A DNA stretch of 64,000 nucleotides from Kappaphycus alvarezii (lineage: Eukaryota > Rhodophyta > Florideophyceae > Gigartinales > Solieriaceae). The position numbers and the translations under genes are program-made. Location: the NCBI GenBank assembly GCA_002205965.3, contig NADL03000471.1:3162001-3226000 (forward strand). Direction: 5' to 3'. The notes under the pieces were generated by a model, which ran no database searches, was not told where the DNA came from, and saw only the letters and a list, made by a program, of their open reading frames with translations. Below, in pieces: positions 46,993-58,400 of this stretch. Every line of letters begins with the position of its first letter. Positions within the stretch are counted from its first letter, which is position 1.

Positions 46993-47283
46993 GTTGCGAA
47001 AATTCAAAGGATAAAAAGCAGACTGGCGGCGTTAGCAGCGAGCCTGAAAAAACGGTAGACGTTTGCGCTAGCGAAGAACAGTTGAATGGAATGAAAATAA
47101 CATTGTTAATGCTGCATCTACTTCAGTGCCCAAGCCGAAAAGGTCTTTTATAGGCATGAGATGCCGCAGAATATCTCTAGAACATCTACTAACTACTAGC
47201 TAAATACCCTAGCGGATAGTCCTGCGGACGGTCCTAGTGACCCTTATACCACAACGGTCCTAGCAGACATCGCTAACAGTACA
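46993..47283 (-). repeat. Copia 3 3' LTR (left copy)
   Basis: Aligns with 53039-53334. Shared blocks include GGATAAAAAGCAGA, GCGAGCCTG.AAAAACGGTAGACG, CAGTTGAATG.AATGAAAATAA and GCGGACGGTCCTAGTGACCC. In the sense direction it contains CCTATAAAAGACC, a TATA-box-like sequence. Confidence 0.78.
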
Positions 47284-47492
47284 ACTGGATAGAAAAAATA
47301 TAGACTTCGTAGGAATGAAATAGTATTGAGGGGAGATCGATACGCTACAGGACTGTAAATAGTACGTAAATAAATTTAATTTATCTTTTATATCGACACT
47401 CCTTCTCCTTCCCCTGACCTATTGTTTTCTCTATCCTTAGTAACTAAATAACGATTTTTGAACATGTTAATCACACTTACTTGTTTTGAGGA

Positions 47493-49067
47493 TTAATTCA
47501 GTGCATCAAACTTTACGATCTTGGTAAAAAAATCCACGGCTTTGTCTGCAGTCAATGCAAATCCAACATTGGATATTTCCTCTTTTTCATATGCATCTAT
47601 TATAGAATTAATATTAATCATGAGGCGTTTTTCCAAAGTGAAGAAACACTTGGTGATAATATAAAATAGATTCTTGGAGTCCGTAAGCATTGAGAGTGTA
47701 ATTTTGATTCCAAGCAAGGATTCAAGGTCGTGCTTAATCAGGGAGCCAGTATCGAAGGTATCAGCGAAAGCATAAACTTCGGCACCAGCACAGATCTAGG
47801 CTTTTTGCGACTTTTGTGACTAGAAGAAATCAGTACATTACAAGTGCTGGTCTTTTCAGTGGGCACAACAATGTATCCAAGTTGGGAAGTATTTTCCTCG
47901 TTGTTTGCAAATGAGGAGTCAAAATATATTCTCAACGTTACGGCGTTTTTGTCCAACTTTTAATACTTAAGCGAAGAACTAGGTTTTCTCTGCACATGGT
48001 TTAGAACTTTGTTGAACAGATTTATTGCTTCCACTGAGAATTTTGTTTGAGTCACTTGCGCGGCCATATTCACGGCACACATATTCCAGGCCTTTTATGT
48101 GTTAACCAAGCCAATATATGCCTTAAATATCTGAACTCAGAAAAGAAGTGTCCATCGGCAAAATGCGAAAATTCTTAACATACCGCTACTGACTTAACAC
48201 AAATCCATAATCAGTTCTTTTTACTCTGATACCAGCAAATAAAGTGTCATAGAACTCCCTCTCTCTCGATTCAAACTGATCAAGAGTCTTTTGGGACTAC
48301 TTAATGAATTCATTGTTGCCAAAAAGTAGAGAATCTTCCAAATAGGTTCCGACTAATCCCTGAAGTTCTCTATCTGTATGTTTTGAGAAGAGTGCGAGAT
48401 CTCCGTCGGTTGGCGTCATACCGAGATCTACATTTAGGTGTGAATTCAGAGTGAGATTGCAGTATTCTCCTGAATCTGATAATCCGTACAGAGGTTTCAG
48501 TACCTCTAGTAACTGGTTCTCGGGTAATCCAAAGTTGTTAGTTGATCTAAAGTAAACTTTGCGCAACAGACTTTGAGCTGACTGTAAATACTCCTGTCTA
48601 ACATCTTGAGACCTAATCTTGAAATCGTGTATTGCAGAAATTGCAACTAACAAGCGTGTAAAACACTGCTGTATAGCCTTATTGTCATGTAATCGATAGT
48701 TCTTTTCTTTTGCCCTATGAACTTGTACAACAAACCGTGCTATGTGTATCTTTTTGTCAGTGTTCTTATTTATGATTGAAAGAACGAATCTTCCAGAGAA
48801 GATATTAGCATTCTCTATTATGTTGTCTCTAGCAACTATCTTCCAGGTATTTCTCTCAGCTAGCTCTTCTATTACTTTATGTTTCGATTTCAGAAATTCA
48901 GCTGCATTAGATCTGTGATCTCGTGGATGTAAAACTTCATTGAGGTTGATGTCAATGAGTTGAGTCTTTTTCGGGTATATTCTTTTAATTGATGGATGCA
49001 AAGCTTCGATCAGTTCTTCAATTGAATTATCGAAACATGACTTTAATTGAGAGTGTGAGTGTTGCAC
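47493..49067 (-). pseudogene. Copia 3 reverse transcriptase and RNase H
   Basis: The RT frame (48297-49067) reads NTWKIVARDNIIENANIFSGRFV, then FKIRSQDVRQEYLQSAQ, then LEVLKPLYGLSDSGEY and GTYLEDSLLFGN, where the active site YxDD is changed to YLED. RNase H follows in two frames: RIYFDSSFANN (47738-47956) and SMLTDSKNLF...ISNVGFALTADKAVDFF (47493-47717). Confidence 0.75.
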
Positions 49068-50347
49068 ATTCTCGCCGTTTCTGTCAATAAAGACTTGTCT
49101 CTCATTGATTTTCGTGACTTTTTATAGTCCTGTCCACTTTCGTTTAGAATTTCTATGATACAGTAGAACTTAACTTCCATTGTTAAGTTCAGTAACCATG
49201 GAACCAATCTTTTTGGGTTCATAGTATCGTTCATAGCCTTAACAGCAAGACGTAAAGAGATTTATATTTCAACATCAGGCTCTGAATGACAAATATAATG
49301 GTAAATACGGCGTAACGGATCATGTTAACCCTCAACGAAACTAGTAGAATTATGAATTTCAACTCTAGATAGGCTAAGTTTGATTCCATTCGATTTTATC
49401 AAATCTTTCCACGCTTTGGAAACGAATTGACTACATTGTTACACTTTCATGTAAGAATACAGCATTACAGAAATGTTTTTGTGTATCAACGATATGAATT
49501 GCAGGATTCTTGTCAAGAAACATAATTTCAAGAGCTAACTTTTGTTTGAATATGATTCTATTGGGTGTGCTAACCTGGAATAATCTGTGTTTCGGTTCAG
49601 CGTACTGACATAGGCGGTATTGTTTGGATATTTCCGGAATCTAATCTCGCGTCTCAGGCATTTCTTTCTCTGGTCTAGCTCTACTAATCAGATTGTATAG
49701 CTTTAAAGAAGAAGAATGGAAAAATGTAAATGGGGGTGCTTTAATTGAGAATTTTTGAACAGGATCTCAGAAAAACCCATATGGCGCAAATTTGACTGTC
49801 TTTTGTTGTGATTTCCATAGTCCATCCATGTCTTATTTGAAACAATTACGTTGTCCACGTTGTCGGCAACAAGTCCAAAATTGTCTAAAGATTCTAGACC
49901 AATCAAAAATGGAAAATTTGCATCAGACACATCGACTTGTAGCGAGAAAGAAGCCCAATAATGCGTTGTAATACGAATTAGAATATTTGTAATACTTGTA
50001 AAGATTCCATCACCAAAATATAAGCAGTTATCACGTGCTTTCGTTTTATTCTAATCCCAGCTAGGTCACAATATGCCTTCCCTTGTGATTTTCAAATCAC
50101 TTATTTTTGAGCACCATTGTCGAGACACATTCCGTGGAATTTCTCAGAATTGGAGTGCTTTGGCAATTTGCAGCTCTTAACAGTAAAAATCTCATGGATA
50201 TTTAGGTATTCATTCTCCATTTTTTTGCATCTGTTGAAAAGAAGCAAGTTTCACGTTATAGATGGGAGGCTTGTCGTGTTACCTTACAGTATGCCTTTGA
50301 TTCGTACTTCAGCTCTTTTGAGTAACCCTAGTTGAAAACCTCCTTCA
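49068..50347 (-). pseudogene. Copia 3 protease/integrase region, heavily eroded
   Basis: Lies where protease and integrase belong between gag and RT. The frame at 49703-49930 (FPFLIGLESLDNFGLVADNVDNVI) fits the protease end (LLIGxxxL). No complete integrase motif can be read. Confidence 0.45.
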
Positions 50348-52954
50348 TCAAAAACAGTTGATCCTTAACTGAAATTTGTGAAAATAACTGTGTAGGGGCA
50401 TACGATGAGTAATCTTTATCCACATTTCCATTTTCAGATTTTTCAATGTCATCATCACTGTTGACGTCCCCGACGAAATCCTGAGGAGCCAGTATTTCCT
50501 CATCAACTGATTGATCGTCATGATCCAATTCCTGACAGAGCTCAAAAAGTACACGTTCCATGGCCTTGTCCGGATCTTCAAATGAGCATCTCTGATAGTA
50601 TTGAACTTTCGAAGCAACATTCTAATCAATTGATTGGCGATATTGAGAAAGAATGTGGCCCTTATTATCACAACCCCAACAAACTCTGTCACCACGAGAT
50701 TTTTTTTTCCTCATGCTGTGAGCGTCATTGTTACGTGAGTTACCATCTTGACGATTGATTTTGGTACAACGCGGATCACGGCCGTAATAAGTTTGTCCAG
50801 CATAAAATATATCAGCAATGCGACTACGTAGTGTAGGGTCTGCATCTGAGATCGATTTCATAGGTAGTTTCCTCTGATCCCTCATTCGTCAAACTTTCTC
50901 CTCCTGCTCGAATTGAGCGGCAGAAATAAGATGACTGTAAAATGATCGATAATTTCTGTCACCAGAGTTTGGTCTGCTGCAAAAATCACGAGCCGAGGGG
51001 AATTCAATAACAGCGTACTGAAGATACTCAATCTTGTGCCTATCTGAGCGGCAATAAGATGGTGCTTGGGAAGTGAGCTCAGGGATTCGCTCGTGGACTT
51101 TCTCGATAGCATTAATCACAGTGAAAGTGGGAGAAACATAGTGGCTGAAACGAATGTTTCAAAGAGACGTAGCAATTCTTTTTTGCCTTGAGACTGAGTT
51201 ACAGTAACTTTCCAGAACTTTGAGAGCTTGAGAATAATACCGGTACACATCTTTAACATTCGTTATGTAAAACCTTTTCGCATTTTTTTAAGGATATGGG
51301 AGAGGTACTTGAGCTTTTGTTCGTCATTGAGCATAAAATCCTGCCAGGCATACTTATTTTCAGCTATGAACGCGTTCTAACCTTCGGCTAGCCTTCCAGA
51401 AAATTTCTTATTTTCTTTCCGGAAGCGCATGGACATGTAGTGTGAGGCTTTGTCTTCTGATGGTGCCGGATGTTGTGTGGACACTAGAGCGAAACTTATG
51501 GGGTTTGGGGCAAGACTAATCAGTGATACGGTTGGTGACGCAAGAAGGCTTAAATACACATCAATTTTGTTTAATGCTTTGCTGGAGTCACCATTGCAGA
51601 GAGTAGTTGATATAATGGTTTTTTGACAGCACATTAGATTCATGGTGAACAGTTGGAACATTGCGTTCCGCGAGAAATACAATCAACTTGCGAATGCTAG
51701 AAGGATTGCTCAGAATTTGTCCCGAGAAAATCATCGGGATGGGGAGGTCCTCAAGCAACAGAGCCCTTAATTAATCTATAGAGAGGTAACTATACTCAAC
51801 ATAAACTTTGACGAAGTCAACTAGAGACTGTTCCAATTCTGTGGTCTGTCTAATACCTTGAACGAAAACCAAACCAATATAAACTTTTGAAATTATAAGT
51901 CAATGGTGATTTAAGGCTTCGAAATTGTGGCCCTTTTGTTGCTTTTGTACTAGTCCTTCCTTGCGGATGGCCTATTGTTTTATTGTTTTTTTCAATGTAA
52001 CCTCTTTCTTCAAATTGCTTTTTTCAATTCTTTTCAATTTGTTTTTAACTTGTTTTCAATTTTCATGCAAACATCAAAATTAATTTGGTAATTCAACTTA
52101 CAATTTACTCGGAACAAGATCGAATATCCAGGTTGTATTTTAACTAAATCTAATTTGAGACAGCCATTAAAGAAATTTTTCTACTTTTGTGGTGCTGTAA
52201 ATTTGAATGGCTCTCGAAGCTGCACTTGAACTCCTGACAGTACGGCGGACTTTTCTTGTTCTATAAGCGGTTCTTGTGCTTGCGTTCTTGAGCTTGCGGG
52301 TCCGTAAATAGTCAAAGTAGTTTTCTGATCCGTTGCAAGTATCCTTGCGAATATTACAGGTCCTTTTCTTTCCAGCCACATGTGTAGAAGAAGCGTACGT
52401 AACCTTAATGTGATCAGCAAATCGACAGTCACCTTTGCGGCGTAGACGTAGCCGTGACTTAGAAGTAGGTCTATAAGCGCTGACAGCCGTAGCATGATCT
52501 GTAAGATCAATTACTGAAACTTGAGGACATGGCACACGAAGAAGATCTGAAATCTGAACTTGCCCTGAACCTGAATCCACACGAGTAGTACCTGAAACTA
52601 AACCTGAAACTAGAGGAATACCTGTCGTTGTATAATTGGCCGAAGATTCATTCCTCATATTGGATTGAGACTTTGATTTTTGCCGCTTGGGGAGCCCAGG
52701 TTGGTTGGCAAAATTGGAGGAAAGCTGATATTTGCGGTGGTTAAAGTCGAATTTGAGGTGATGGTGACATATGTTGGAAGCTTACACAGAGTAACTCGGG
52801 ATTCAAACCTTGTTTTAAATTCCATCGGCCCAGGTAGGCTACGTGGCACCACGATCGAATCGTTGAATTTATTGGCCACTGAATAGGGTTCAAAATTAAT
52901 TAAAAAATAAACATATTTATCAGTATTTAGCGGCTTACACATGCCTTGAGACAA
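50348..52954 (-). pseudogene. Copia 3 gag
   Basis: The zinc knuckle reads RVCWGCDNKGHILSQYRQ (C-x2-C-x4-H-x4 with the last Cys lost) near 50640-50700. Upstream frames (50882-51119) read INAIEKVHERIPELTSQAPSYCRSDRHKIEYLQYAVIEFPSARDF, the same body as Copia 2 gag (KVEYLRNAV..CDWARDI). The part to 52954 is Ser/Thr-rich and probably the N-terminal disordered region. Confidence 0.6.
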
Positions 52955-53038
52955 CGCAGATATAGGACAAAATGTAATATATTTATTCTCGAATAGCGAA
53001 TAAACTTACTTCATAAATCCCCCGAGAAACGGTAAGTT

Positions 53039-53334
53039 TGGATTGTCGCGAAAGTTAAGGGATAAAAAGCAGATTAGCGGCGTTAGCTGCGAGCCTGGAA
53101 AAACGGTAGACGTTTTCGCTAGTGTATAACAGTTGAATGAAATGAAAATAAAATTTTGGATGCTGCTTTTACTTCACTGCCCAAGCCGGAGAAGTGTATT
53201 ATTGCCAGGAGATGCTGTAGACTACCTCTAGCACATATACTAGTTACTAGCTCAACTCCCTATCGGATAGTCTTGCGGACGGTCCTAGTGACCCTAACAC
53301 TTTAACGGTCCTAGGAATCATCGCCAACAGTACA
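53039..53334 (-). repeat. Copia 3 5' LTR (right copy)
   Basis: Direct repeat of 46993-47283. It ends at the + strand side with GCCAACAGTACA, i.e. TGTACTGTTGGC in the sense direction. Confidence 0.78.
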
Positions 53335-54152
53335 GTACTGTTAGAGTATACTCCAATATTGCATCCACGTAACCAAATAACAGGGACGCATTTTCCCAAC
53401 AGGTAACGTCGCAGAGTTACCATAAACGCTCTCACTCTGGCGTTAGCCTTACAGAGAACAGTCACTGCTCCCGAACAGCAAACAAACAGCTTGCTCACCA
53501 CGATAACCTAGTCTTGGAGGGCAACACTTTTCTCTCGAGATGCCTGTCCATTTTTCTCTCACTATGAGTGTCTACATTGTCCTACTTGTACAAGAAAATT
53601 CGATCTCATACTCTGTCTGTGCATGCAACTTTGGGGAACTCCGAATTGCATTTGTTAGCCATCCTTGGCTTCGCACGTCAAACTTAATAAATTCGATAAG
53701 CGTCCACATCGTTCGGTCGTGAATCTAGTGCAATGACTGTCACCATTGTTACACTTTGCCACCTAGACTACGTTCTGCCACAGTACTGTACCATAAGATT
53801 GAGAAAATAAAGACAAGGTAGAATAGAAATGGTAGTAAGAGCATCCCTAGTCCGGGCCGTATTCCGAATTTTTTTTGATATTTACAAATAGAAATCAAAC
53901 TAAACTCTACGACGCAACAAAATATCTACCGAATAAAACGACAATGAAAATACGGACCTGAAAATCCTTATTTTCTCAAATATGCGGACTCGACAATCCG
54001 TATTCTATTCAATAGAGAGGACAGTTGTCTTGTTCTGATTAATTTGCACATTAGCTCGTGTATTGGTGGGAACACTGAAACAGCTGTTTACCATTGATGA
54101 AATCTTTACTCTTTACTTATCTTGAGTTTACACCGACTGACCGACTATTCAG
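53335..54152. other. Intergenic stretch
   Basis: No gene. One CAGTACTGTACC motif lies at 53781-53792. AT-rich after 53860. Confidence 0.4.
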
Positions 54153-54870
54153 TTAAGAGCTAACTGGATGGACCACATCAGTCACGTGCAGTGGGGCCCG
54201 GGATATGATGGCCATAGCCACCGACGACCACAAAGTGCAACTGATGCGCTGGTAGATGCGTGTGCGAATCGTAGCGTCCGAGGTGTGGCATTTCGTGGCT
54301 ACACGTGGCACAAACTCTTCGATAAATGATGCGGAATCCGGAGAAGGGGCACCGAGGGAATCGAAAACCAGAGGCTGGAATCGGAAACCTGGGCCGCGGG
54401 CGGGCAGAGAGGGGGACCAGACGCCTTGACAGCTTGTGCTGTAGATCCTGGAGCTTGCGATGGTGCATGAGGACGGCAGCCCCACCGGCGACTTGCATCG
54501 CTTTGGTGATGGAGGTCTGCTTGAACGGTGACGTGATGGCGACGTCACAAGCAATGGGTGGGTCATGTAGGGCAGCTTCCGTGTCGCGGGGAGGATGGAC
54601 GAGGTCAATATCAGCGGGCCTGTAGTCCGTCCCGGGGAGGAGATTCGCAGCTTCGAACTCGTAGTCAAGGCCGGCTGCGCGGAACACGTGCCACGCGAAC
54701 AAATTGCGAACGGAGTTGTGGCGGTGAATGCGCCCAAACTCTGAGACGCAGCGGTCGGCGGCATGGTCACCGTGGACATTCATGTCTTGCTGGCAGTGGT
54801 GGCATTTCAATGGCACCGAGTCTGAGTAGACTGGGAGACCGAGGTGTCTGCGCAGCATGCGGCAACACAA
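54153..54870 (-). pseudogene. Truncated non-LTR retroelement tail, copy 4 (best preserved)
   Basis: Begins LRRHLGLPVYSDSVPLKC and a zinc knuckle C-x2-C-x10-H-x4-C (CHHCQQDMNVHGDHAADRC). It continues IHRHNSVRNLFAWHVFRAAG, then FEAANLLP, RPADIDLVHP and CDVAITSPFKQT, i.e. the E/D/D set of a restriction-like endonuclease. After one frame change it reads GFRFQPLVFDSLGAP and ends near 54153. R2-type retrotransposons have a CCHC knuckle plus such an endonuclease at their C-terminus. The fragment stops abruptly at about 54870 next to unrelated DNA, as expected of a 5'-truncated insertion. Confidence 0.7.
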
Positions 54871-55107
54871 AAAGAAGCTTTTTTCAATGCTATTCGAACT
54901 ACGTATCTCGCCACTGAATTAAAAAAGGCTCGTATGGCGGGGAAGAAAATTCTGTCCCTTGACAGTGACAGCACAACTCTAGGAGCCACGGGTGATTCTG
55001 TTGGACAGGATGGACCAGGTGCATCGCATATTAGTCATCAGGAAGAAGATGCAGAATTGGAATCCTCGCCTGCTATATTAGATGATGCTGGAAACTTTAA
55101 CATGTAA
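54844..55107 (+). CDS. Small reading frame of unknown nature beside the retroelement break
   Basis: 87 codons (EAFFNAIRTTYLATELKKARMAGKKILSLDSDS, then an acidic Ser-rich tail ending LDDAGNFNM). Its first residues overlap the retroelement fragment in reverse, so the true start is probably elsewhere. It may be the C-terminus of a protein cut by the insertion. No family recognised. Confidence 0.25.
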   Translation: MSAQHAATQKEAFFNAIRTTYLATELKKARMAGKKILSLDSDSTTLGATGDSVGQDGPGASHISHQEEDAELESSPAILDDAGNFNM

Positions 55108-55429
55108 CTCTGACATGCACCTAATCTGCATAAAGAATTACCGAGCTTCAAGGTTATTTCTTCAAAAATTTATTGTTCTAGTGTAACTTTTCTCTTGCAG
55201 AAAGGCAATTATTCAGATCCATATCGAATCCAGATATGCGAAATGAGGTCTAGTTTGAGCTGAAAGTGGTCAGTTGAGCTCATGATACGGGTTTCTCGTG
55301 AACTGACAATACTTGCCCACATACAGCTGAAAAGCGGCTTCCGCCTCTAGACGCAACTGTAGCCGATTCTAAACGCCGTGTAAAGTCTTTTCCTGTCCCG
55401 AAAATGCTACATGCCTACTCTAAAACTTA

Positions 55430-56588
55430 AAATGAAGACATTGAACTATTATACCTATGTGGACGGCTTTCTACTAGAATGCTGTGAAGTATTATGCCGG
55501 TTTACATGACATTGGAAATTTCTTCTTGAAACTAAAGCCCCGTTGGCCTCTTTAGTATGTGAAATCGGCCAACAAGAACACTAAACACTCGTTCTACACC
55601 TTTTCGCACCGCCTCTTGCTGAATGGCGAACATTCTCTCCTTCTTACAAAGACTGGGCAATAGATTTTACAAATATTGCCCAGTCCGGATAGATCCTACC
55701 CGCTGAATAGTAGATCAGTGTACGTTCAGTGATATTCACTTTGTAGGTCGTTCTGTGTTATTCACTTTGTAGGGCAGGGAAGGAGTGTATGCTCCTGCAA
55801 TAATCTTACCAACAGTTGGAGAACGTTCAAGTGAATTGATATCATTCAAAGAACCAAGGCTACCGAAAAACGCATTCCATATCCAAAGTTCTCCGTCGCT
55901 TGTTGCTTCTAAGACAACAGTTTTCTTCTTTTCCTTTCCATGGTACTTGCCATGTCCACGCAATGGGACAGTTCTTCCACTCCCAATCCTGGCAGTTAAT
56001 TGATCCGACACAGTCCGGAAAGCCTCTCGCGGCATTGATACCAATAATTCTCTGCATCTTAGTTTCTGTAGGTTCTCGGAGGTATTCAAGACCGAAACCC
56101 TTTCCAAAACAGCCTTGCAGAACGCCTTTAGAGAAAATAAAACTGAATCTTCAGACATTTACAAGTTCTATTCAACTGAATCTGCGGCTATAACTTATTC
56201 TAGAATTCGTAAAGCCGCAGTAGTGCGCTGTAGTGGATGAATACCTTTCTGTCCAAAATTGTTGCTGCGATGTACGAATATTCCGTCTCCAACAATGGCC
56301 TCTGCTAAACGATTAAACACAGCACGCGGAAGGCGGAAGCGCCGCTCGAAATCCTTTTCGCTGTTCTTACGGCTATTACAAGAGTGGTGAAGATGGAGAC
56401 GCTGCACTGCTTCGTCGAAAATCACGCCTTGTATTGACCATTCTTCCAACAGTCGATCCGCCGTGTTTTTGATTCTGTATCGTCGGCGCTGCACTTGGAA
56501 GTATACCGGTAGAAATAAGATAGGAAATCGCCTCATCTTTAGAAGAATCCTCTTCTTCTGTTATGGAAAACATTGGAGCAGTAGGCAA
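55430..56588 (-). pseudogene. PIF/Harbinger-type transposase C, frameshifted
   Basis: The N-terminal half (56195-56536) reads DFERRFRLPRAVFNRLAEAI and KGIHPLQRTTAALRIL. The nuclease part (55736-56158, two frames) reads GFPDCVGSINCQDWEWKNCP (first Asp), then GKEKKKTVVLEATSDGELWIWNAFFGSLGSLNDINSL (second Asp) and YSAGRIYPDWAIFVKSI. After a further frame change it reads QQEAVRKGVERVFSVLVGRFHIL (last Glu region) and IILHSILVE. This is a third branch of DDE_Tnp_4 transposases, distinct from A and B. Confidence 0.78.
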
Positions 56589-56993
56589 AAGGGTATCGAT
56601 CTGTTCGGAGGGTTACGGCGAATTGAAGAGCTGTGGCGTGGAGTTGCAGATGGTTGCTGGTTTTTCTATCGGGATAGGAACAATTCATAGATTTACAGTG
56701 CCCAATCAGAACTGTCCGCTTGGCAGCCATTTTCCGTATTTCCAATAGAAATATATCACGGAGTAGAGATGTCCGAACGGCAAATAGCTGCATTATACAT
56801 AGGACTGTAAATGGTACATAAATAAATTATATGTGTACTGTATTTCGACAAGCATCATCGAACATCAGTAAAAACGTTGCTTCTTTTTTAATTGAAATAA
56901 CACGTTTTCTTACGTTACAGAAGTGTGCTGTACCGTATGCTTTTACTGTAAGTCAGCTTCGTTATTATTTTCATATTGTACCAGCGCTGCAAG

Positions 56994-57444
56994 TGTACAG
57001 TACTGTACGTACTGTACATGAAACAAATTTGGTCTTCAAGAGTTGGACAGTTAAATACCAAAGCAAAACAGCCTCGGGTAAATTCGAATTGTAAAAAGAA
57101 AAAGAAACAAAAAAGGCGCAGTTTGCTGATCAAAAGAGGTACCGGCGCTATTTGGCAAAAGAGTCCACTACTGTACTGTACAGTAGTACCATCTGTGGAG
57201 CGAGGTTTTCGAAACTACAGCATGCAGCTGAAAATTTTTTGGCTCGCGCGGCGGCACTTCTCGCCAATGTACTGTACTGTACAGACGATGACCCGAAAAT
57301 TATTAAATAATTTAACAACTGTTACTTACGTGTACATGCCCAGTTACTGGACAGTAACATTACAAAACAGTTTATGGCAGGTACAGTACAGTAAAGTACA
57401 GTACTGTAGGCGTGTCTTGTACAGTACAGTAAAGTACAGTACAG
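56994..57444. promoter_or_regulatory. GTACTGTAC-type clusters upstream of the CDCA7-like gene
   Basis: Groups at 56994-57018, 57169-57189, 57269-57284 and 57379-57444. The last contains the same 22-base unit twice (57381-57402 and 57419-57440), the second copy inside a hairpin. Confidence 0.35.
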
Positions 57445-57454
57445 GACACGCCTA
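57407..57454. repeat. Hairpin with 10-bp arms enclosing motif copies
   Basis: Perfect arms TAGGCGTGTC (57407-57416) and GACACGCCTA (57445-57454) flank a 28-base loop made of GTACAGTAC-type units. Confidence 0.7.
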
Positions 57455-58400
57455 CGAGAAAAACCGACGTCTTCACACGCCATACACCGCTAATGCCCAA
57501 CCTGCCGCCACCAACCGCCTCCTACTGCCTCGCCTCACCCCTACCCACCACGTAAGACAATTTCAACTTAACTTTTTTCAGCTAAACCAAATCTACTGCG
57601 GCGACCGCCGGGATCTTACGCCGCCTATGCGTTCCTTTTCGCTTGGTGCACACCTATACCTCCCGTTCGAGTTTTTTACGACTGTCTGTCAGTCTGCGGT
57701 AGAGCATGCCTACCACAGCACCACACGGCCACGTTTCCCCTGGCGACCTTCACCTCCCCCACCAAGTTCCCCAACTTCAAGCGACATCCCCTCTCCATCT
57801 AGAACCCGAAACCTAGAACAATCTCTTATTTCTCATCCCGCCCCTTTCTCAACGCGATCGCCGTACATCCCTTTCCATCCACTGGATCCGCCCCTCTCAA
57901 CCAAACCTCATCCTCTCCTTGCCCTTCTCGATCTCATTTGCAGCTTTGTAACCGTCCGTTCCATCCGTCTACACTTCTTCCGTTGGACCTCCTCAAATCT
58001 CTTCCTACTTCGATCCCTCTGTGAACACTGCCACTGCTGTCGCCCTCACCCATACGCGGATGTGCCACCTGCCTACATCCACTTTCAACCGCCTTCTCAA
58101 CAACTCTCCGGTATCGTATCCCATCAGCTGGTCTTGCAATCTCCCCTCCAACCTGCTCTACCAATAGCTTCAACTGAATACCCTAAACGCTCCAATCAAT
58201 CCACTCTTGCAAATACTGGCCACTTCTCCAGGCGACGTGCCAGGAATGCACCCCGCAAGACCCCAAACCCTTTCAGAAGAAGAAAACACGTGCCTACGAA
58301 ATCAATTCTCGCAAACACAGCTATAACTGAAGCCCGGCCAACGTCGATCGGTAATAGCGCCGCCATCACAAACATATCACAAATTACGGATCAGGCAGCC

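Larger units (their letters stand above)
46993..53334 (-). mobile_element. Copia-type LTR retrotransposon 3 with two LTRs, decayed
   Basis: Two direct repeats of about 295 bp flank a - strand gag-pol. In the sense direction the LTR begins TGTACTGTTGGCG and ends CGACAATCCA, i.e. TG...CA. The internal region is about 5.75 kb, AT-rich and full of stops. The two LTRs have diverged clearly, so the insertion is old. The predicted proteins resemble those of Copia 2 more than Copia 1. Confidence 0.78.
56589..58400. other. Upstream region of the CDCA7-like gene
   Basis: 56800-56860 resembles the sequence next to the Copia 3 left LTR (GGACTGTAAAT.GTAC.TAAATAAATT), so a retroelement scrap is present. 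56994-57444 holds GTACTGTAC clusters. From about 57470 the sequence is C-rich and the downstream gene's frame stays open back to 56976 with Pro/Ser/His-rich translation. I regard this as probable 5' UTR, but an N-terminal extension (for example from ATG 57625) cannot be ruled out. Confidence 0.4.

Noticed and set aside
56976..58400. Start of the CDCA7-like gene as far upstream as 56976
   Set aside because: This part reads through motif clusters and C-rich DNA with no protein-like signal; ATG 58401 has a better context. An extension from 57625 is not fully excluded.
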